Counted from the first letter of the stretch, positions 1-10,567 are shown. The stretch: DNA of 64,000 nucleotides from Pseudomonadota bacterium (GCA_963205235.1 CAUJIP010000131.1:29235-93234); one strand, 5' to 3'. The notes: a model not told the origin generated them from the letters alone. Numbers and translations: made by a program.

Positions 1-655
1 CGGTCAAAGCTGGCCCCTCGTGCCCCGCCACCGGAACCACGTCATCGGGAATGCCCAGTGCTTCGGGGTCCAGCCCCCGCGCCACGCCCTCGGCCCCGAT
101 CGCACGAAAACCGGTGTCGGAATGGCAGGCGTCGATCAGCCCGACAACCTTGACCCCCCGCGACAAAGCGCCTTGCGCCCAGACCTGCAATTCATCGTCC
201 AGGATCGCGTTTTCGACCGCGCCAATCGCGCCCTTCCAGTTGGTCGCATCGGCGGGCAAAATGATTTCGTCATATCCCCCACCCTCATCCCCCGACATGT
301 CCGGCGCTTGCGACCCATGGCCGGAAAAGTAGAAGACCACCGTGTCGCCCGGCGCGGCGGCATCGGCTTCGGCGGCAAGGGCGGCAAGGATTTCTTCCCT
401 GACCGGTTTGCCCACCGCGACCCCCGCCGGAAGCCCGGTCGGGTCGGAAGTGAGAACGGTCATATCCGCAGGCGCAACCCCCCGCAGCACCAACGTCTCG
501 GCCATCAGCCGGGCATCGTTCGCGGGGCCTTTCAGATCGGCGTCAAGCGTCAGGTAGTTCCCGACCCCAACCACAACCGCGCGCACTTCGGCCCTGCCCA
601 TCGAAGCGGAAAGGGCAAGTGTCGCGGCAATAAGGGAAAGCCAAGGCCTGTGCAT
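1..655 (-). CDS. Caspase-like (peptidase C14 family) protein, 3' end outside window
   Basis: Open minus frame from ATG at 655 to the window edge: signal-like MHRPWLSLIAATLALSASMGRAEVRAVVVGVGNYL..., catalytic-type motifs FYFSGHGS and LIDACHSD. Missing from the ORF track because there is no stop in the window. Confidence 0.85.
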   Translation of the reverse strand, partial: MHRPWLSLIAATLALSASMGRAEVRAVVVGVGNYLTLDADLKGPANDARLMAETLVLRGVAPADMTVLTSDPTGLPAGVAVGKPVREEILAALAAEADAAAPGDTVVFYFSGHGSQAPDMSGDEGGGYDEIILPADATNWKGAIGAVENAILDDELQVWAQGALSRGVKVVGLIDACHSDTGFRAIGAEGVARGLDPEALGIPDDVVPVAGHEGPALT

Positions 656-755
656 GATGCCGCAAGATACCGACCTTGGGCAGTGGAACAAGGCCCGCCG
701 CATCCATGACCATATTTGTCATCCGCTGCGCTGACAGACCGCCAATGTCTGCCGC

Positions 756-1295
756 CTAGGGTGCCTTTGCCAAGTCCTTCAGCACCGCCTTGGCGCTGTC
801 GCTGTCCCATTCGGCATCGCCGATCAGCCGGGCGACCTCTTGCCCCTCGGGGTTCAGGATCACCGTCACCGGCAGACCCATGATCCCCATCGCATGCGCA
901 AGGTCAGAGGTCGGGTCGCGCAGGATGGGCAGGGTCGTGACCCCCGCTTCGTCAAAGAACCGCTGGATCCCTTCCACCGCGTTCCGCCCTGTGGCAACGG
1001 GCACCACGGCAATTTCCGGCATCGCCGCCTGTAACCGTTCCAGCGACGGCATCTCGCGCCGACAGGGCGCGCACCAGGTCGCCCAGAAGTTCAGCACCAC
1101 CCATTTGCCCTTGTAGTCTGCCAGCGCATGTTCGCCATCGGTCGCGTCCAGCAGCACCGCCTCGGGCACGTCAACCGGCGCGTCCCAAAGCATCAGCTTC
1201 TTCATGTCGCCGTCCAGCAGGCTTGCCACGTCTGCCCAAGCCGCGTTTGCACCAAGGATCAAGGCCGTATAAAGGACAGCCAGCAGTTTCCGCAT
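756..1295 (-). CDS. TlpA-like thioredoxin-fold disulfide reductase
   Basis: Signal peptide plus [24 protein letters not shown] (CxxC) motif. Confidence 0.88.
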   Translation of the reverse strand: MRKLLAVLYTALILGANAAWADVASLLDGDMKKLMLWDAPVDVPEAVLLDATDGEHALADYKGKWVVLNFWATWCAPCRREMPSLERLQAAMPEIAVVPVATGRNAVEGIQRFFDEAGVTTLPILRDPTSDLAHAMGIMGLPVTVILNPEGQEVARLIGDAEWDSDSAKAVLKDLAKAP

Positions 1296-1315
1296 GTTCC
1301 ACTCCCGAGGCCAAA

Positions 1316-2719
1316 ATGACCGCCGACGCCAATTCCAAAACCGCCAACACGATGTGGGGCGGGCGCTTTGCCGAAGGCCCGCACGCGATCATGACGGCAA
1401 TCAACGCCTCGATCGGGTTCGACCAGCGGCTCTATGCCCAGGACATCGCAGGCAGCCGGGCCCATGCAGCGATGCTGGCCGCACAAGGCATCATCACCGA
1501 TAGCGACGCCAAGGCGATTGGGGAAGGCCTGCTCGCGATCTTGTCAGAGATCGAGAGGGGTGAATTCCCCTTTACCCCCGCGCTGGAAGACATCCACCTC
1601 AACATCGAGGCTCGCCTGACCGAACGGATTGGCGAGGCTGGCAAACGCCTTCACACGGGCCGCAGCCGGAATGACCAGGTGGCCGTCGACTTCCGCCTTT
1701 GGGTCCGCGACCAGTGCGACGCGGCCATTCAGGGCCTGACCGCGCTGATGCAGGCCTTCCTGGCGCAGGCCAGTGCCGGCGCCGATTGGGTCATGCCGGG
1801 GTTCACCCATTTGCAGACCGCCCAGCCGGTGACATGGGGCCATCACATGCTGGCCTATGTCGAAATGCTGGCCCGCGACCGCTCGCGGTTTGAGGATGCC
1901 CGCAAGCGGATGAACGAATGCCCGCTTGGCGCGGCGGCCTTGGCGGGAACCAGCTTCCCCATCGACCGCCACGCCACGGCCAAGGCCTTGGGCTTTGACC
2001 GGCCCACGGCGAACAGCCTTGATTCCGTCTCGGACCGCGATTTCGCGCTGGAGTTCCTGTCGGCTTCAAGCATCTGCGCCATGCACCTGTCCCGCTTCGC
2101 CGAAGAGCTGGTGATCTGGTCCAGCGCGCAGTTCCGCTTTGTGCGGCTCTCGGACCGCTGGACGACCGGCTCCAGCATCATGCCGCAGAAGAAGAACCCC
2201 GACGCAGCGGAACTCCTCCGCGCCAAGTTGGGGCGCATTCTTGGGGCGACGGTCGCGCTTTTCACCGTGATGAAGGGTCTTGCGCTGACCTATTCCAAGG
2301 ACATGCAGGAAGACAAGGAACAGGTCTTCGACGCCGCCGACACGCTGATGCTGGCGCTTGCCGCGATGACCGGCATGGTCGGCGACATGACCGCCAACCG
2401 CGATACCCTGAAAGCCGCCGCCGCATCCGGCTTTTCCACCGCGACCGACCTTGCCGACTGGCTGGTCCGCGCGCTGGGCCTTCCCTTCCGCGAGGCGCAT
2501 CATGTCACCGGCACCCTTGTTGCGATGGCCGAGGGCAAGAAATGCGACCTGCCCGACCTGACCCTTGCCGACATGCAGACCGTGCATCCCGGCATCCGGG
2601 TGGACGTGTTTGACGTGCTGGGCGTAGAAAACTCGGTCCGCAGCCGGATGTCCTATGGCGGCACAGCGCCGGATCAGGTCCGGGCGCAGGTGGCACGCTG
2701 GTCTGACCTGCTCAAGTAA
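1316..2719 (+). CDS. argH: Argininosuccinate lyase
   Basis: [10 protein letters not shown]..., [18 protein letters not shown] signature; ATG at 1316 preferred over the longer ORF start at 1223. Confidence 0.96.
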   Translation: MTADANSKTANTMWGGRFAEGPHAIMTAINASIGFDQRLYAQDIAGSRAHAAMLAAQGIITDSDAKAIGEGLLAILSEIERGEFPFTPALEDIHLNIEARLTERIGEAGKRLHTGRSRNDQVAVDFRLWVRDQCDAAIQGLTALMQAFLAQASAGADWVMPGFTHLQTAQPVTWGHHMLAYVEMLARDRSRFEDARKRMNECPLGAAALAGTSFPIDRHATAKALGFDRPTANSLDSVSDRDFALEFLSASSICAMHLSRFAEELVIWSSAQFRFVRLSDRWTTGSSIMPQKKNPDAAELLRAKLGRILGATVALFTVMKGLALTYSKDMQEDKEQVFDAADTLMLALAAMTGMVGDMTANRDTLKAAAASGFSTATDLADWLVRALGLPFREAHHVTGTLVAMAEGKKCDLPDLTLADMQTVHPGIRVDVFDVLGVENSVRSRMSYGGTAPDQVRAQVARWSDLLK

Positions 2720-2730
2720 CGGCAAAGACC

Positions 2731-2967
2731 ATGTTTCGCCGCTTTCTGCACTGGACCGCGATCCTGACCCTGCCGCGCGCTTTGATGCTGGCGGGCTTGG
2801 GACTTCTGGTCTGGTCGCTGGTTTTTGTGGTGATGGAAACCGACGGGTGGAGCTTCATCCTGCTGATGGCCCCGCTGGCCCTTGGCCCCGCCCTTCTGGC
2901 CGGCGTGGCCCTTTGGGCCGCACTGGCGGGTCTTCGCCGGATCGTCCTGAAGGACCGGAATTCCTGA
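2731..2967 (+). CDS. Small two-TM membrane protein
   Basis: 78 aa ORF directly after argH with two hydrophobic segments. Confidence 0.6.
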   Translation: MFRRFLHWTAILTLPRALMLAGLGLLVWSLVFVVMETDGWSFILLMAPLALGPALLAGVALWAALAGLRRIVLKDRNS

Positions 2968-3045
2968 TGTGACGCCCGCAGCGTCTGGTGCTAGCCTGCC
3001 GCACCAAGCCGCTGACCGGCCACACACCCCACGAAGGACCCCCGC

Positions 3046-3174
3046 ATGAAACCCCTTCTCTTGCTTCTTGCCCTGACCCTGTCCGCCTGCGGAGCCGACG
3101 GCGCCCCGGAAGCCCCATCGAAATCCGGCGTCACGATCTCGGGCGAAGCGTCGGTCGGCGTCGTGATGCAGTGA
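3046..3174 (+). CDS. Small putative lipoprotein (42 aa)
   Basis: MKPLLLLLALTLSACGADGAPEAPSKSGVTISGEASVGVVMQ: lipobox LSAC, between argH and lysA; below the ORF track cutoff. Confidence 0.65.
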   Translation: MKPLLLLLALTLSACGADGAPEAPSKSGVTISGEASVGVVMQ

Positions 3175-3221
3175 CCGCGCTGCGCCGCACAACAAGAGAC
3201 CAACTGGACCAGGGCCTGATC

Positions 3222-3288
3222 CCGGAATTTTCGAAAATTCCGGGCCGGAGCCTGTGAAAGCTCCGCTACGATTTCTTCAAAGAAATCA
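3222..3288. repeat. Element A copy 1: three consecutive palindromes
   Basis: CCGGAATTTTCGAAAATTCCGG / GGAGCCTGTGAAAGCTCC / GATTTCTTCAAAGAAATC; second copy at 7228-7293. Confidence 0.85.
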
Positions 3289-3343
3289 CCCTTTGCTTGC
3301 GGTCCGCAGGCGGCTATGACGACGCTTAGGCACGGGGGCAACG

Positions 3344-4609
3344 ATGGACCATTTCCTTTACAAGAACGGCACCCTGCACGCCGAAGGTGTGGCGATCGCC
3401 GACATCGCCGCTGCCGTGGGCACCCCGTTTTACGTCTATTCCACCGCCACCCTGACCCGGCATTATAGCTTGTTCACCGAGGCGCTGGCCCCCCTGCCGC
3501 ACATGGTCTGCTTTGCGATCAAGTCGCTGTCCAACGTGGCCGTCCTGAAGACGCTGGGTAATCTTGGCGCGGGCATGGATGTGGTCTCGGGCGGGGAATA
3601 CCTGCGGGCCAAGGCGGCGGGTGTGCCGGGCGACCGGATCGTGTTTTCCGGCGTCGGCAAGACGCGGGATGAGATGCGGCTGGCCATGACCGGCGGCATC
3701 CGCCAGTTCAATGTCGAAAGCGAACCCGAAATGCGGGCGCTGTCCGAAGTGGCCGTCAGCCTTGGCGTGACCGCGCCCATCGCCGTTCGGGTGAACCCGG
3801 ATGTGGACGCGAAGACGCATGAAAAGATCGCGACCGGGAAGAAGGAAAACAAGTTCGGCATCCCCATCGCCCGCGCGTCCGAGGTCTATGCCGAGGCGGC
3901 CCGCTTGCCGGGGCTGAAGATCGTCGGGATCGACGTTCATATCGGCAGCCAGCTCACCGAGCTTGAGCCCTTCGAACAGGCCTACCTGAAAGTCGCCGAC
4001 CTGACCCGCCGCCTGCGATCCGAGGGCCATACCATCACCCGGCTTGATCTGGGGGGCGGGCTTGGCATCCCTTACACAAGGTCGAATGAGGCCCCGCCGC
4101 TCCCCACCGACTACGGCGCGCTGATCAAGCGGACGGTCGGAGACCTTGGCTGCGAGATCGAAATCGAACCCGGTCGCCTGATTTCCGGCAACGCGGGCCT
4201 GCTGGTCGCCAGCGTCGTCTATGTGAAGAACGGCGAAGGCCGCGATTTCCTGATCCTTGATGCCGCGATGAACGACCTTGTGCGTCCGTCGATGTACGGC
4301 GCGCACCATGACATCGTCCCCGTGGCTGAACCCCCCGTGGCCGCCCCCACGCAGGAATTCGACGTGGTCGGCCCGGTGTGTGAGACCGGCGACACCTTCG
4401 CCAAGGGCCGCGACCTGCCGCTGGTCGCCGAGGGCGATCTGGTCGCCTTCCGCAGCGCGGGGGCCTATGGCGCGGTGATGGCGTCGGAATACAACACCCG
4501 ACCGCTGATCCCTGAGGTATTGGTCAACGGGGATCAATTCGCCGTCATCCGGGCACGTCCAAGCTTTGACGAAATCCTCAACCGCGATAGCATCCCCGCA
4601 TGGCTGTAA
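3344..4609 (+). CDS. lysA: Diaminopimelate decarboxylase
   Basis: PLP type III decarboxylase features: FAIKSLSNVAVLKTLGNLGAGMDVVSGGEYLRA, DVHIGSQL, GGGLGIPY. Confidence 0.96.
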   Translation: MDHFLYKNGTLHAEGVAIADIAAAVGTPFYVYSTATLTRHYSLFTEALAPLPHMVCFAIKSLSNVAVLKTLGNLGAGMDVVSGGEYLRAKAAGVPGDRIVFSGVGKTRDEMRLAMTGGIRQFNVESEPEMRALSEVAVSLGVTAPIAVRVNPDVDAKTHEKIATGKKENKFGIPIARASEVYAEAARLPGLKIVGIDVHIGSQLTELEPFEQAYLKVADLTRRLRSEGHTITRLDLGGGLGIPYTRSNEAPPLPTDYGALIKRTVGDLGCEIEIEPGRLISGNAGLLVASVVYVKNGEGRDFLILDAAMNDLVRPSMYGAHHDIVPVAEPPVAAPTQEFDVVGPVCETGDTFAKGRDLPLVAEGDLVAFRSAGAYGAVMASEYNTRPLIPEVLVNGDQFAVIRARPSFDEILNRDSIPAWL

Positions 4610-4636
4610 TCTTCCGATTGATCCGGGGCAGGTAGA

Positions 4637-7216
4637 GTGACCGGGAAACCGCCCGAACCCACGCTGAAATCTCTGGTCTGGCCGATGCGCCTGACCTTGG
4701 CGGGGCTATGGGCGGAACGTCTGGCGCGCGCTTTCTGGCCGCTGTGGTCGCTGGCGCTGGTGGTGATTGCCGCGCTGGCCTTCGGGCTGCAGGACCTTGG
4801 CCCCCTGGTCTGGGCGCAGACTGCAGGCGGGGTCGTTGCGATTGCCGCTTTGGCGCTTTTGGTCCTTGGCATCCGTCGCTTTCGCAAACCGACAGTCGGC
4901 GATGCGCTGGACCGGCTGGATTCCCGCATGCCCGGTCGCCCGATTGCCGCCTTGCGCGATACCTTGGCGCTTGGGGTCAGCGATCCGTCCTCTGCCGCGC
5001 TTTGGCAGGCGCATCAGGACCGCATGGCCGCCCGTGCCGCGCTTGCGCAGCCGGTGGCCCCCGACCTGAAGCTTTCGTCGCGTGACCGGCTTTCCCTGCG
5101 CTATGTCGCGCTGACCGCCTTTGTCATGGCGATGCTGTTCGGGTCGTTCTGGCAGGCGACCTCGGTCACCAGCCTTGGCCCCGGCGCGGCGGTTGCCATG
5201 CCCGGTGGCCCAAGCTGGGAAGCCTGGGCGCAGCCGCCCGCCTATACCGGCAAGCCGACGCTTTATCTGAACGAGATTACCGACGAAGCGCTGGACCTGC
5301 CCACCGGCACCCGCCTGCAGATCCGCCTTTACGGACCAGAGGGTGAGCTTTCCGTCGCCCAAGACATCACCGACCCGCCGCCGCCGCTTCCCCCCGGCAC
5401 CCCGCCCGATGGTCGCGAAGGCACCGAAGCCTCGGCCGTTCCGAATGCCATGGCCGGGATCTATGACCTGACCGTCACCCATTCCGGCACTTTGGCCATC
5501 GAAGGTGAGGGCGGGCGCGAATGGAAAGTCTCGGCCATCCCCGATGCCGCCCCCACCGTTGAAGTGTCGGGCGAGATGGGGCGTGAGGCGGACGGCCGCT
5601 TCAAGCAGGAATACAAGGCCACCGACGATTACGGCGTTGTCGCCGGTCAGGTGACGATCACGCTGGACCTTGCCAGCATTGACCGTCGCCATGGCCTGAT
5701 CCCTGATCCGGAATCCATCGAACCGGTGGTGCTTGATCTGCCGATGCCCCTGCGCGGCGAACGGACCGAAGTGACCGCGACGCTGGTCGATGATCTGTCC
5801 AAACACCTGTTCGCCAACCTGCCGGTGACCATGGTCTTTTCCGTAACCGATGCCGCCGGTCAGGAAGGTGCCGCCGCGCCTTATTCGGTCGTCCTTCACG
5901 GCAAGCGGTTCTTCGATCCCCTTGCCGCCGCGCTGATCGAAATGCGCCGCGACATCCTGTGGAACCGGATCAACGGCCCCCGCACTGTCGAAATCCTCAA
6001 GGCTCTGACCAACCGCCCCGAAGGTTTCATCCGACACGACCGGGCCTTCCTGCACCTGCGCGTATTGATGCGCGACCTTGAGGCGAAACAGGCAAGTCTT
6101 ACGACCGAAGACCGCGATGCGATGGCCGAAAAGCTGTGGAACATCGCGCTGATGGTCGAAGAAGGAAACCTGCAATCCGCGCTGGATCGGCTGAAGCGGG
6201 CCGAGGATCGTCTGCAAGAGGCGATCAAGAACGGCGCCTCGCAGGAAGAGATCGACCAGCTGATGAAGGAAATGCAGCAGGCGCTGAACGAATACATGCG
6301 CGAACTGTCCGAAGAGGCGCAGCGCAATCCCGGCGACCAGCAAACGCAAGACGGCATGCAGGGCATGCAAATGTCGGCTGACCAGTTGCAACAGATGCTC
6401 GACAAGCTTCAGCAGCTGATGGAGGAAGGCAAGACCGCCGAAGCTGCCGAACTGATGAAGCAACTGCAAGAATTCATGCAGAACATGCAGATCGTCGAAG
6501 GTCAGGGCGGGCAAGGCCAGAACCAGCCGGGCCAGCAAGGCATGCGCGATCTGGGAGAGACGCTGCGCGATCAGCAGGAACTGTCGGACGACGCCTTCCG
6601 CGACCTGCAGGGCGTGCCGCGTCCGGGTCAGGAACTGGGCGATGGCCAGGGGCAGGAACAAGGTCAAGGTCAGGGCGAAGACACCGACACGCAGGACGGC
6701 AACGGCACTGGCGATGACCGTTCCCTTGCGGATCGTCAGCGCGAACTGCGCGAAAAGCTGGACCAGCTTCAGAATGGCGACTTGCCCGGCGACGGCACCC
6801 AATCCGCCGAAGAGGGTCGCCGCAGCCTTGATGATGCCGCCGATGCGATGAAAGAGGCCGAAGACGCGCTGCGCGACGGCGACCTTGATGGCGCGCTGGA
6901 CCGTCAGGCCGAAGCGATGGAATCGCTCCGCGACGGAATGCAGGATTTCGCCGAAGCCTTGGCCGAAGAAAACCGCGACAAACGTGACGGGCAGGGCGGC
7001 GAACGCGAATTCGGCAGCGCCGACCCGAACGGCACCGATCCGCTTGGCCGCAAGCAGGGCGAAACCGCCCGGATCGGCACGGACGAAAACATGGTGCAGA
7101 ACGACCCGAACCAGCGCGCGCAGGAACTGCTGGACGAAATCCGCCGCCGCTCGGGCGAGTTGACCCGCCCGCTTGAGGAACTGGATTACCTCAAGCGCCT
7201 GTTGCAGATGTTCTGA
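4637..7216 (+). CDS. TIGR02302 family (DUF4175) membrane protein
   Basis: 859 aa, N-terminal TM segments, long Gln/Glu-rich coiled C-terminus (QGGQGQNQPGQQG...), terminal LDYLKRLLQMF. Confidence 0.85.
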   Translation: MTGKPPEPTLKSLVWPMRLTLAGLWAERLARAFWPLWSLALVVIAALAFGLQDLGPLVWAQTAGGVVAIAALALLVLGIRRFRKPTVGDALDRLDSRMPGRPIAALRDTLALGVSDPSSAALWQAHQDRMAARAALAQPVAPDLKLSSRDRLSLRYVALTAFVMAMLFGSFWQATSVTSLGPGAAVAMPGGPSWEAWAQPPAYTGKPTLYLNEITDEALDLPTGTRLQIRLYGPEGELSVAQDITDPPPPLPPGTPPDGREGTEASAVPNAMAGIYDLTVTHSGTLAIEGEGGREWKVSAIPDAAPTVEVSGEMGREADGRFKQEYKATDDYGVVAGQVTITLDLASIDRRHGLIPDPESIEPVVLDLPMPLRGERTEVTATLVDDLSKHLFANLPVTMVFSVTDAAGQEGAAAPYSVVLHGKRFFDPLAAALIEMRRDILWNRINGPRTVEILKALTNRPEGFIRHDRAFLHLRVLMRDLEAKQASLTTEDRDAMAEKLWNIALMVEEGNLQSALDRLKRAEDRLQEAIKNGASQEEIDQLMKEMQQALNEYMRELSEEAQRNPGDQQTQDGMQGMQMSADQLQQMLDKLQQLMEEGKTAEAAELMKQLQEFMQNMQIVEGQGGQGQNQPGQQGMRDLGETLRDQQELSDDAFRDLQGVPRPGQELGDGQGQEQGQGQGEDTDTQDGNGTGDDRSLADRQRELREKLDQLQNGDLPGDGTQSAEEGRRSLDDAADAMKEAEDALRDGDLDGALDRQAEAMESLRDGMQDFAEALAEENRDKRDGQGGEREFGSADPNGTDPLGRKQGETARIGTDENMVQNDPNQRAQELLDEIRRRSGELTRPLEELDYLKRLLQMF

Positions 7217-7227
7217 CGACCGGGAAC

Positions 7228-7293
7228 CGGAATTTTCGAAAATTCCGGACCGGAGCCTTCAAAGGCTCCCCCCTGATTTCTTCGAAGAAATCG
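7228..7293. repeat. Element A copy 2: three consecutive palindromes
   Basis: CCGGAATTTTCGAAAATTCCGG / GGAGCCTTCAAAGGCTCC / GATTTCTTCGAAGAAATC. Confidence 0.88.
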
Positions 7294-7349
7294 ATGCCTG
7301 CACGCCTGCGACCTTGCCTAAGCCACCATTCCGCGCCACCGTCCGCCGC

Positions 7350-8072
7350 ATGACCCATTCCTCAGCACCCCGCCTGCTCCCGCTGGATGTCGCCCGAACG
7401 CTGGCGGTCGTCTGCATGGTGATCTTCCATTTCACCTTTGATCTGGCGCTGTTCGGGAAGATCCCGCCGGGCACGATGTCGGAACCCTTCTGGTACTATT
7501 TCGCAAGGTTCATCGCGGGCAGCTTCCTGTTTCTGTCCGGCGTAAGCCTTTGGCTGTCGCATGGTCGGGGCATCCGCTGGTCAGCGTTCTGGAAGCGGTG
7601 GGCCAGGATTGCCGCCGCCGCCGCTTTGGTCACGACGGCCAGCATCTGGCTGGTTCCCGGCGGCACGATCTGGTTCGGCATCCTGCACGCCATGGCCGCC
7701 ACCGCGCTGATCGGCGTTCTGGCCCTGCGCCTGCCGTGGCCCGTGACCCTTGGCCTTGCCGCCCTGATCCTCGCCGCCGCCTGGGGCCCGACCTTTCCTG
7801 CGCTTGATCCCTTGTGGCTGGTCTGGGTCGGCCTTGCCGAAAGCCGCCCGATGATGGGCGACTATGTCCCGCTGATCCCTTGGGCCGCCCCCGCGCTGGC
7901 AGGCATCGCCTTTGCCCGCGCGCTGCGCCCTGAACTTTGGCCCACGCGCACACCCTCGCGTCTTTTGCACCGGTTGACCTTTCCCAGTCGCCACAGCCTG
8001 ATCATCTACCTTGTCCACCAGCCGATCCTGTTTGGCTGTTTCAATGCATGGCTCTGGCTGACGGCACCCTGA
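7350..8072 (+). CDS. DUF1624 (heparan-alpha-glucosaminide N-acetyltransferase-like) membrane protein
   Basis: LDVARTLAVVCMVIFHFTFDL... multi-TM; start placed at ATG 7350 because the longer ORF start includes translated element A. Confidence 0.82.
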   Translation: MTHSSAPRLLPLDVARTLAVVCMVIFHFTFDLALFGKIPPGTMSEPFWYYFARFIAGSFLFLSGVSLWLSHGRGIRWSAFWKRWARIAAAAALVTTASIWLVPGGTIWFGILHAMAATALIGVLALRLPWPVTLGLAALILAAAWGPTFPALDPLWLVWVGLAESRPMMGDYVPLIPWAAPALAGIAFARALRPELWPTRTPSRLLHRLTFPSRHSLIIYLVHQPILFGCFNAWLWLTAP

Positions 8073-8148
8073 TCCGCACCAGACCCCGCTTCCCCTTTTG
8101 CTTTCCTTGCGCTAAGCCCGTCCCCGCACCTTTGGGGACCGACGACCG

Positions 8149-10566
8149 ATGAAATTCACCCTGTCCTGGCTGAAAGACCACCTTGAAACCGACGCCAGTG
8201 TCGACGCGCTTGCCGAGGCGCTGACTGACCTTGGGCTGGAGGTCGAGGGCATCGAAGACCCGACCGCCCAACTGGGTGCCTTCCGCATCTGCCGCGTGAT
8301 CGAGGCTGTTCAGCACCCCAACGCCGACCGCCTGCGCGTCTGCCGGGTGGAAACCTTCCCCGATGGCCCCGGCGGGCGCAGCGAAGAAGTGCAGGTCGTA
8401 TGCGGCGCACCCAACGCGAAAACCGGTCTTGTCGGCGTCTTCGCGCCCCCCGGCACCCATGTTCCCGGCACCGGCGTTGACCTGAAACCCGGCAACATCC
8501 GCGGCGTCGATTCGAATGGGATGCTGTGTTCGGAACGCGAACTCATGCTGTCGGACAACCACGACGGCATCATCGAACTGCCCGCCGATGCGCCTTTGGG
8601 TGTGCGCTATATCGACTGGAAGGGCCTCAATGACCCGGTGGTCGAGATCAAGGTCACCCCGAACCGCCCCGACGCGCTTGGCATCCACGGCATCGCCCGC
8701 GACCTTGCCGCCCGTGGCATGGGCAAGCTGAAACCCGTCAGCGCCCCCCAGGTTACCGGCACGTTCCCCACGCCCATCGCCGTGAAGATCGACGATGCGC
8801 TGAAAGCCAAAGGCTGCCCCCACTTCGCCGGTCGCCTGATCCGTGGCGTGAAGAACGGCCCCTCGCCCGACTGGATGCAGGCCCGTCTGAAAGCCATCGG
8901 CCTGCGCCCGATCTCGGCCTTGGTGGACATCACCAACTACTTCACCTTCGGCCTGAACCGGCCCCTCCACGTCTTTGACGCCGCCAAGGTGCGCGGCGAC
9001 CTGCACATCCGCCCGGCCCGCGAAGGCGAAACGCTGGTGGCCCTCGACGGCAAGACCTACACCCTGAACCCCTCGCACATGGTCATCGCCGACGACCACG
9101 GCCCGGAATCCCTTGCCGGGATCATGGGCGGCGAGGCTTCGGGCTGCTCCCCCGAAACCACCGACGTCTTCCTTGAATCCGCCTGGTGGGACCCGATCAC
9201 CATCGCCGCCACCGGCCGCGCGCTGAAGATCAACTCGGACGCCCGCTACCGCTTTGAACGCGGCGTCGATCCGGCCTTCACCTTGCCGGGGCTGGAGCTT
9301 GCAACCCAGATGATCCTCGACCTCTGCGGCGGCGAGGCGGGAACCGTGGTGCAGGACGGCACCCCGATCGACACCGCCCGCACCTACAAGCTGAACCCCG
9401 CACGGGTGATCAGCCTTGTCGGCATGGATATCCCCGAGGCGACCCAGCGAAGCACCTTGACCGCGCTTGGCTTCGTGCTGAAGGGCACGGACGTGACCCC
9501 GCCGTCGTGGCGTCCCGACATCCTGGGCGATGCCGATCTGGTCGAGGAAGTCGCCCGCATCGCCAGCCTGACCAAACTGCAAGGCGCACCGATGGCTCGG
9601 CAACTGCCCGGCGTCCCCCGCCCGATCCTGACCCCGCTGCAGGTCCGCGAACGCAGCGCCCGCCGCACCATCGCGGCCTTGGGCTACAACGAAGCCGTGA
9701 CCTACAGCTTCATCGACGGCAAAGCTGCGGCCCTCTTCGGTGGCGGCACCGATGCCGTCCGCGTCGACAACCCGATCTCGTCCGAGATGACGCATCTGCG
9801 CCCCGACCTCCTCCCCGGACTTCTGGCCGCCGCAGCCCGCAATCAGGCGCGCGGCTTCATGGATCTGGCGCTGTTCGAAGTCGGCCCCGCCTTCCAGGGC
9901 GGCGAACCCGGCGATCAGCACTTGCAAGCAGCTGGCCTTCTGGTCGGCGCGGCGGCAGGGCGTGACCCCCACGGCAGCCGCCGCATGGTCGATGTCTTCG
10001 ACGCCAAGGCCGATGCCGAGGCTGTTCTGGCCGCCCTTGGCGCGCCCGCCCGCGTGCAGGTCAGCCGCAAGCTGGCGGACTGGTGGCACCCCGGACGGTC
10101 CGGCGTGATCGGCCTTGGCCCGAACACCATGGCCACCTTCGGCGAAGTTCACCCGCGCGTGCTGCAAGCGATGGATGTCAAAGGCCCCGCCGTGGCCTTC
10201 ACCATCCTGATCGCCAATGTCCCCGCGCCAAAGGTCAAGACGCCCACCCGCCCCGCGCTGGCAATCAGCGACCTTCAAGCCGTGGACCGCGACTTCGCCT
10301 TCGTCGTCGACCGCAATGTCGAGGCCCTGACCGCCGTCAATGCCGCCCAAGGCGCCGACAAGGCCCTGATCGAAAGCGTCCGCGTCTTCGACCAGTTTAC
10401 GGGTGAGAAAGCCGAGGCGCAGATGGGGGCGGGCAAGAAATCCATCGCCCTGACCGTGCGCCTGCAACCGACCACGGCCACCCTGACCGAAGCCGAGATC
10501 GAGGCAGTGTCGGCCAAGATCATCGAAAAGGTCAGCAAGGCCACCGGCGGCACGCTTCGGGCCTGA
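8149..10566 (+). CDS. pheT: Phenylalanyl-tRNA synthetase beta subunit
   Basis: MKFTLSWLKDHLETDASVDALAEALTDLGLEVEGIED, B3/B4/B5 and C-terminal FDX-ACB region. Confidence 0.97.
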   Translation: MKFTLSWLKDHLETDASVDALAEALTDLGLEVEGIEDPTAQLGAFRICRVIEAVQHPNADRLRVCRVETFPDGPGGRSEEVQVVCGAPNAKTGLVGVFAPPGTHVPGTGVDLKPGNIRGVDSNGMLCSERELMLSDNHDGIIELPADAPLGVRYIDWKGLNDPVVEIKVTPNRPDALGIHGIARDLAARGMGKLKPVSAPQVTGTFPTPIAVKIDDALKAKGCPHFAGRLIRGVKNGPSPDWMQARLKAIGLRPISALVDITNYFTFGLNRPLHVFDAAKVRGDLHIRPAREGETLVALDGKTYTLNPSHMVIADDHGPESLAGIMGGEASGCSPETTDVFLESAWWDPITIAATGRALKINSDARYRFERGVDPAFTLPGLELATQMILDLCGGEAGTVVQDGTPIDTARTYKLNPARVISLVGMDIPEATQRSTLTALGFVLKGTDVTPPSWRPDILGDADLVEEVARIASLTKLQGAPMARQLPGVPRPILTPLQVRERSARRTIAALGYNEAVTYSFIDGKAAALFGGGTDAVRVDNPISSEMTHLRPDLLPGLLAAAARNQARGFMDLALFEVGPAFQGGEPGDQHLQAAGLLVGAAAGRDPHGSRRMVDVFDAKADAEAVLAALGAPARVQVSRKLADWWHPGRSGVIGLGPNTMATFGEVHPRVLQAMDVKGPAVAFTILIANVPAPKVKTPTRPALAISDLQAVDRDFAFVVDRNVEALTAVNAAQGADKALIESVRVFDQFTGEKAEAQMGAGKKSIALTVRLQPTTATLTEAEIEAVSAKIIEKVSKATGGTLRA

Positions 10567-10567
10567 A

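Noticed and set aside
4706-6802. 698-aa minus-strand ORF
   Set aside because: Antisense to the TIGR02302 gene, whose frame gives coherent TM and coiled segments.
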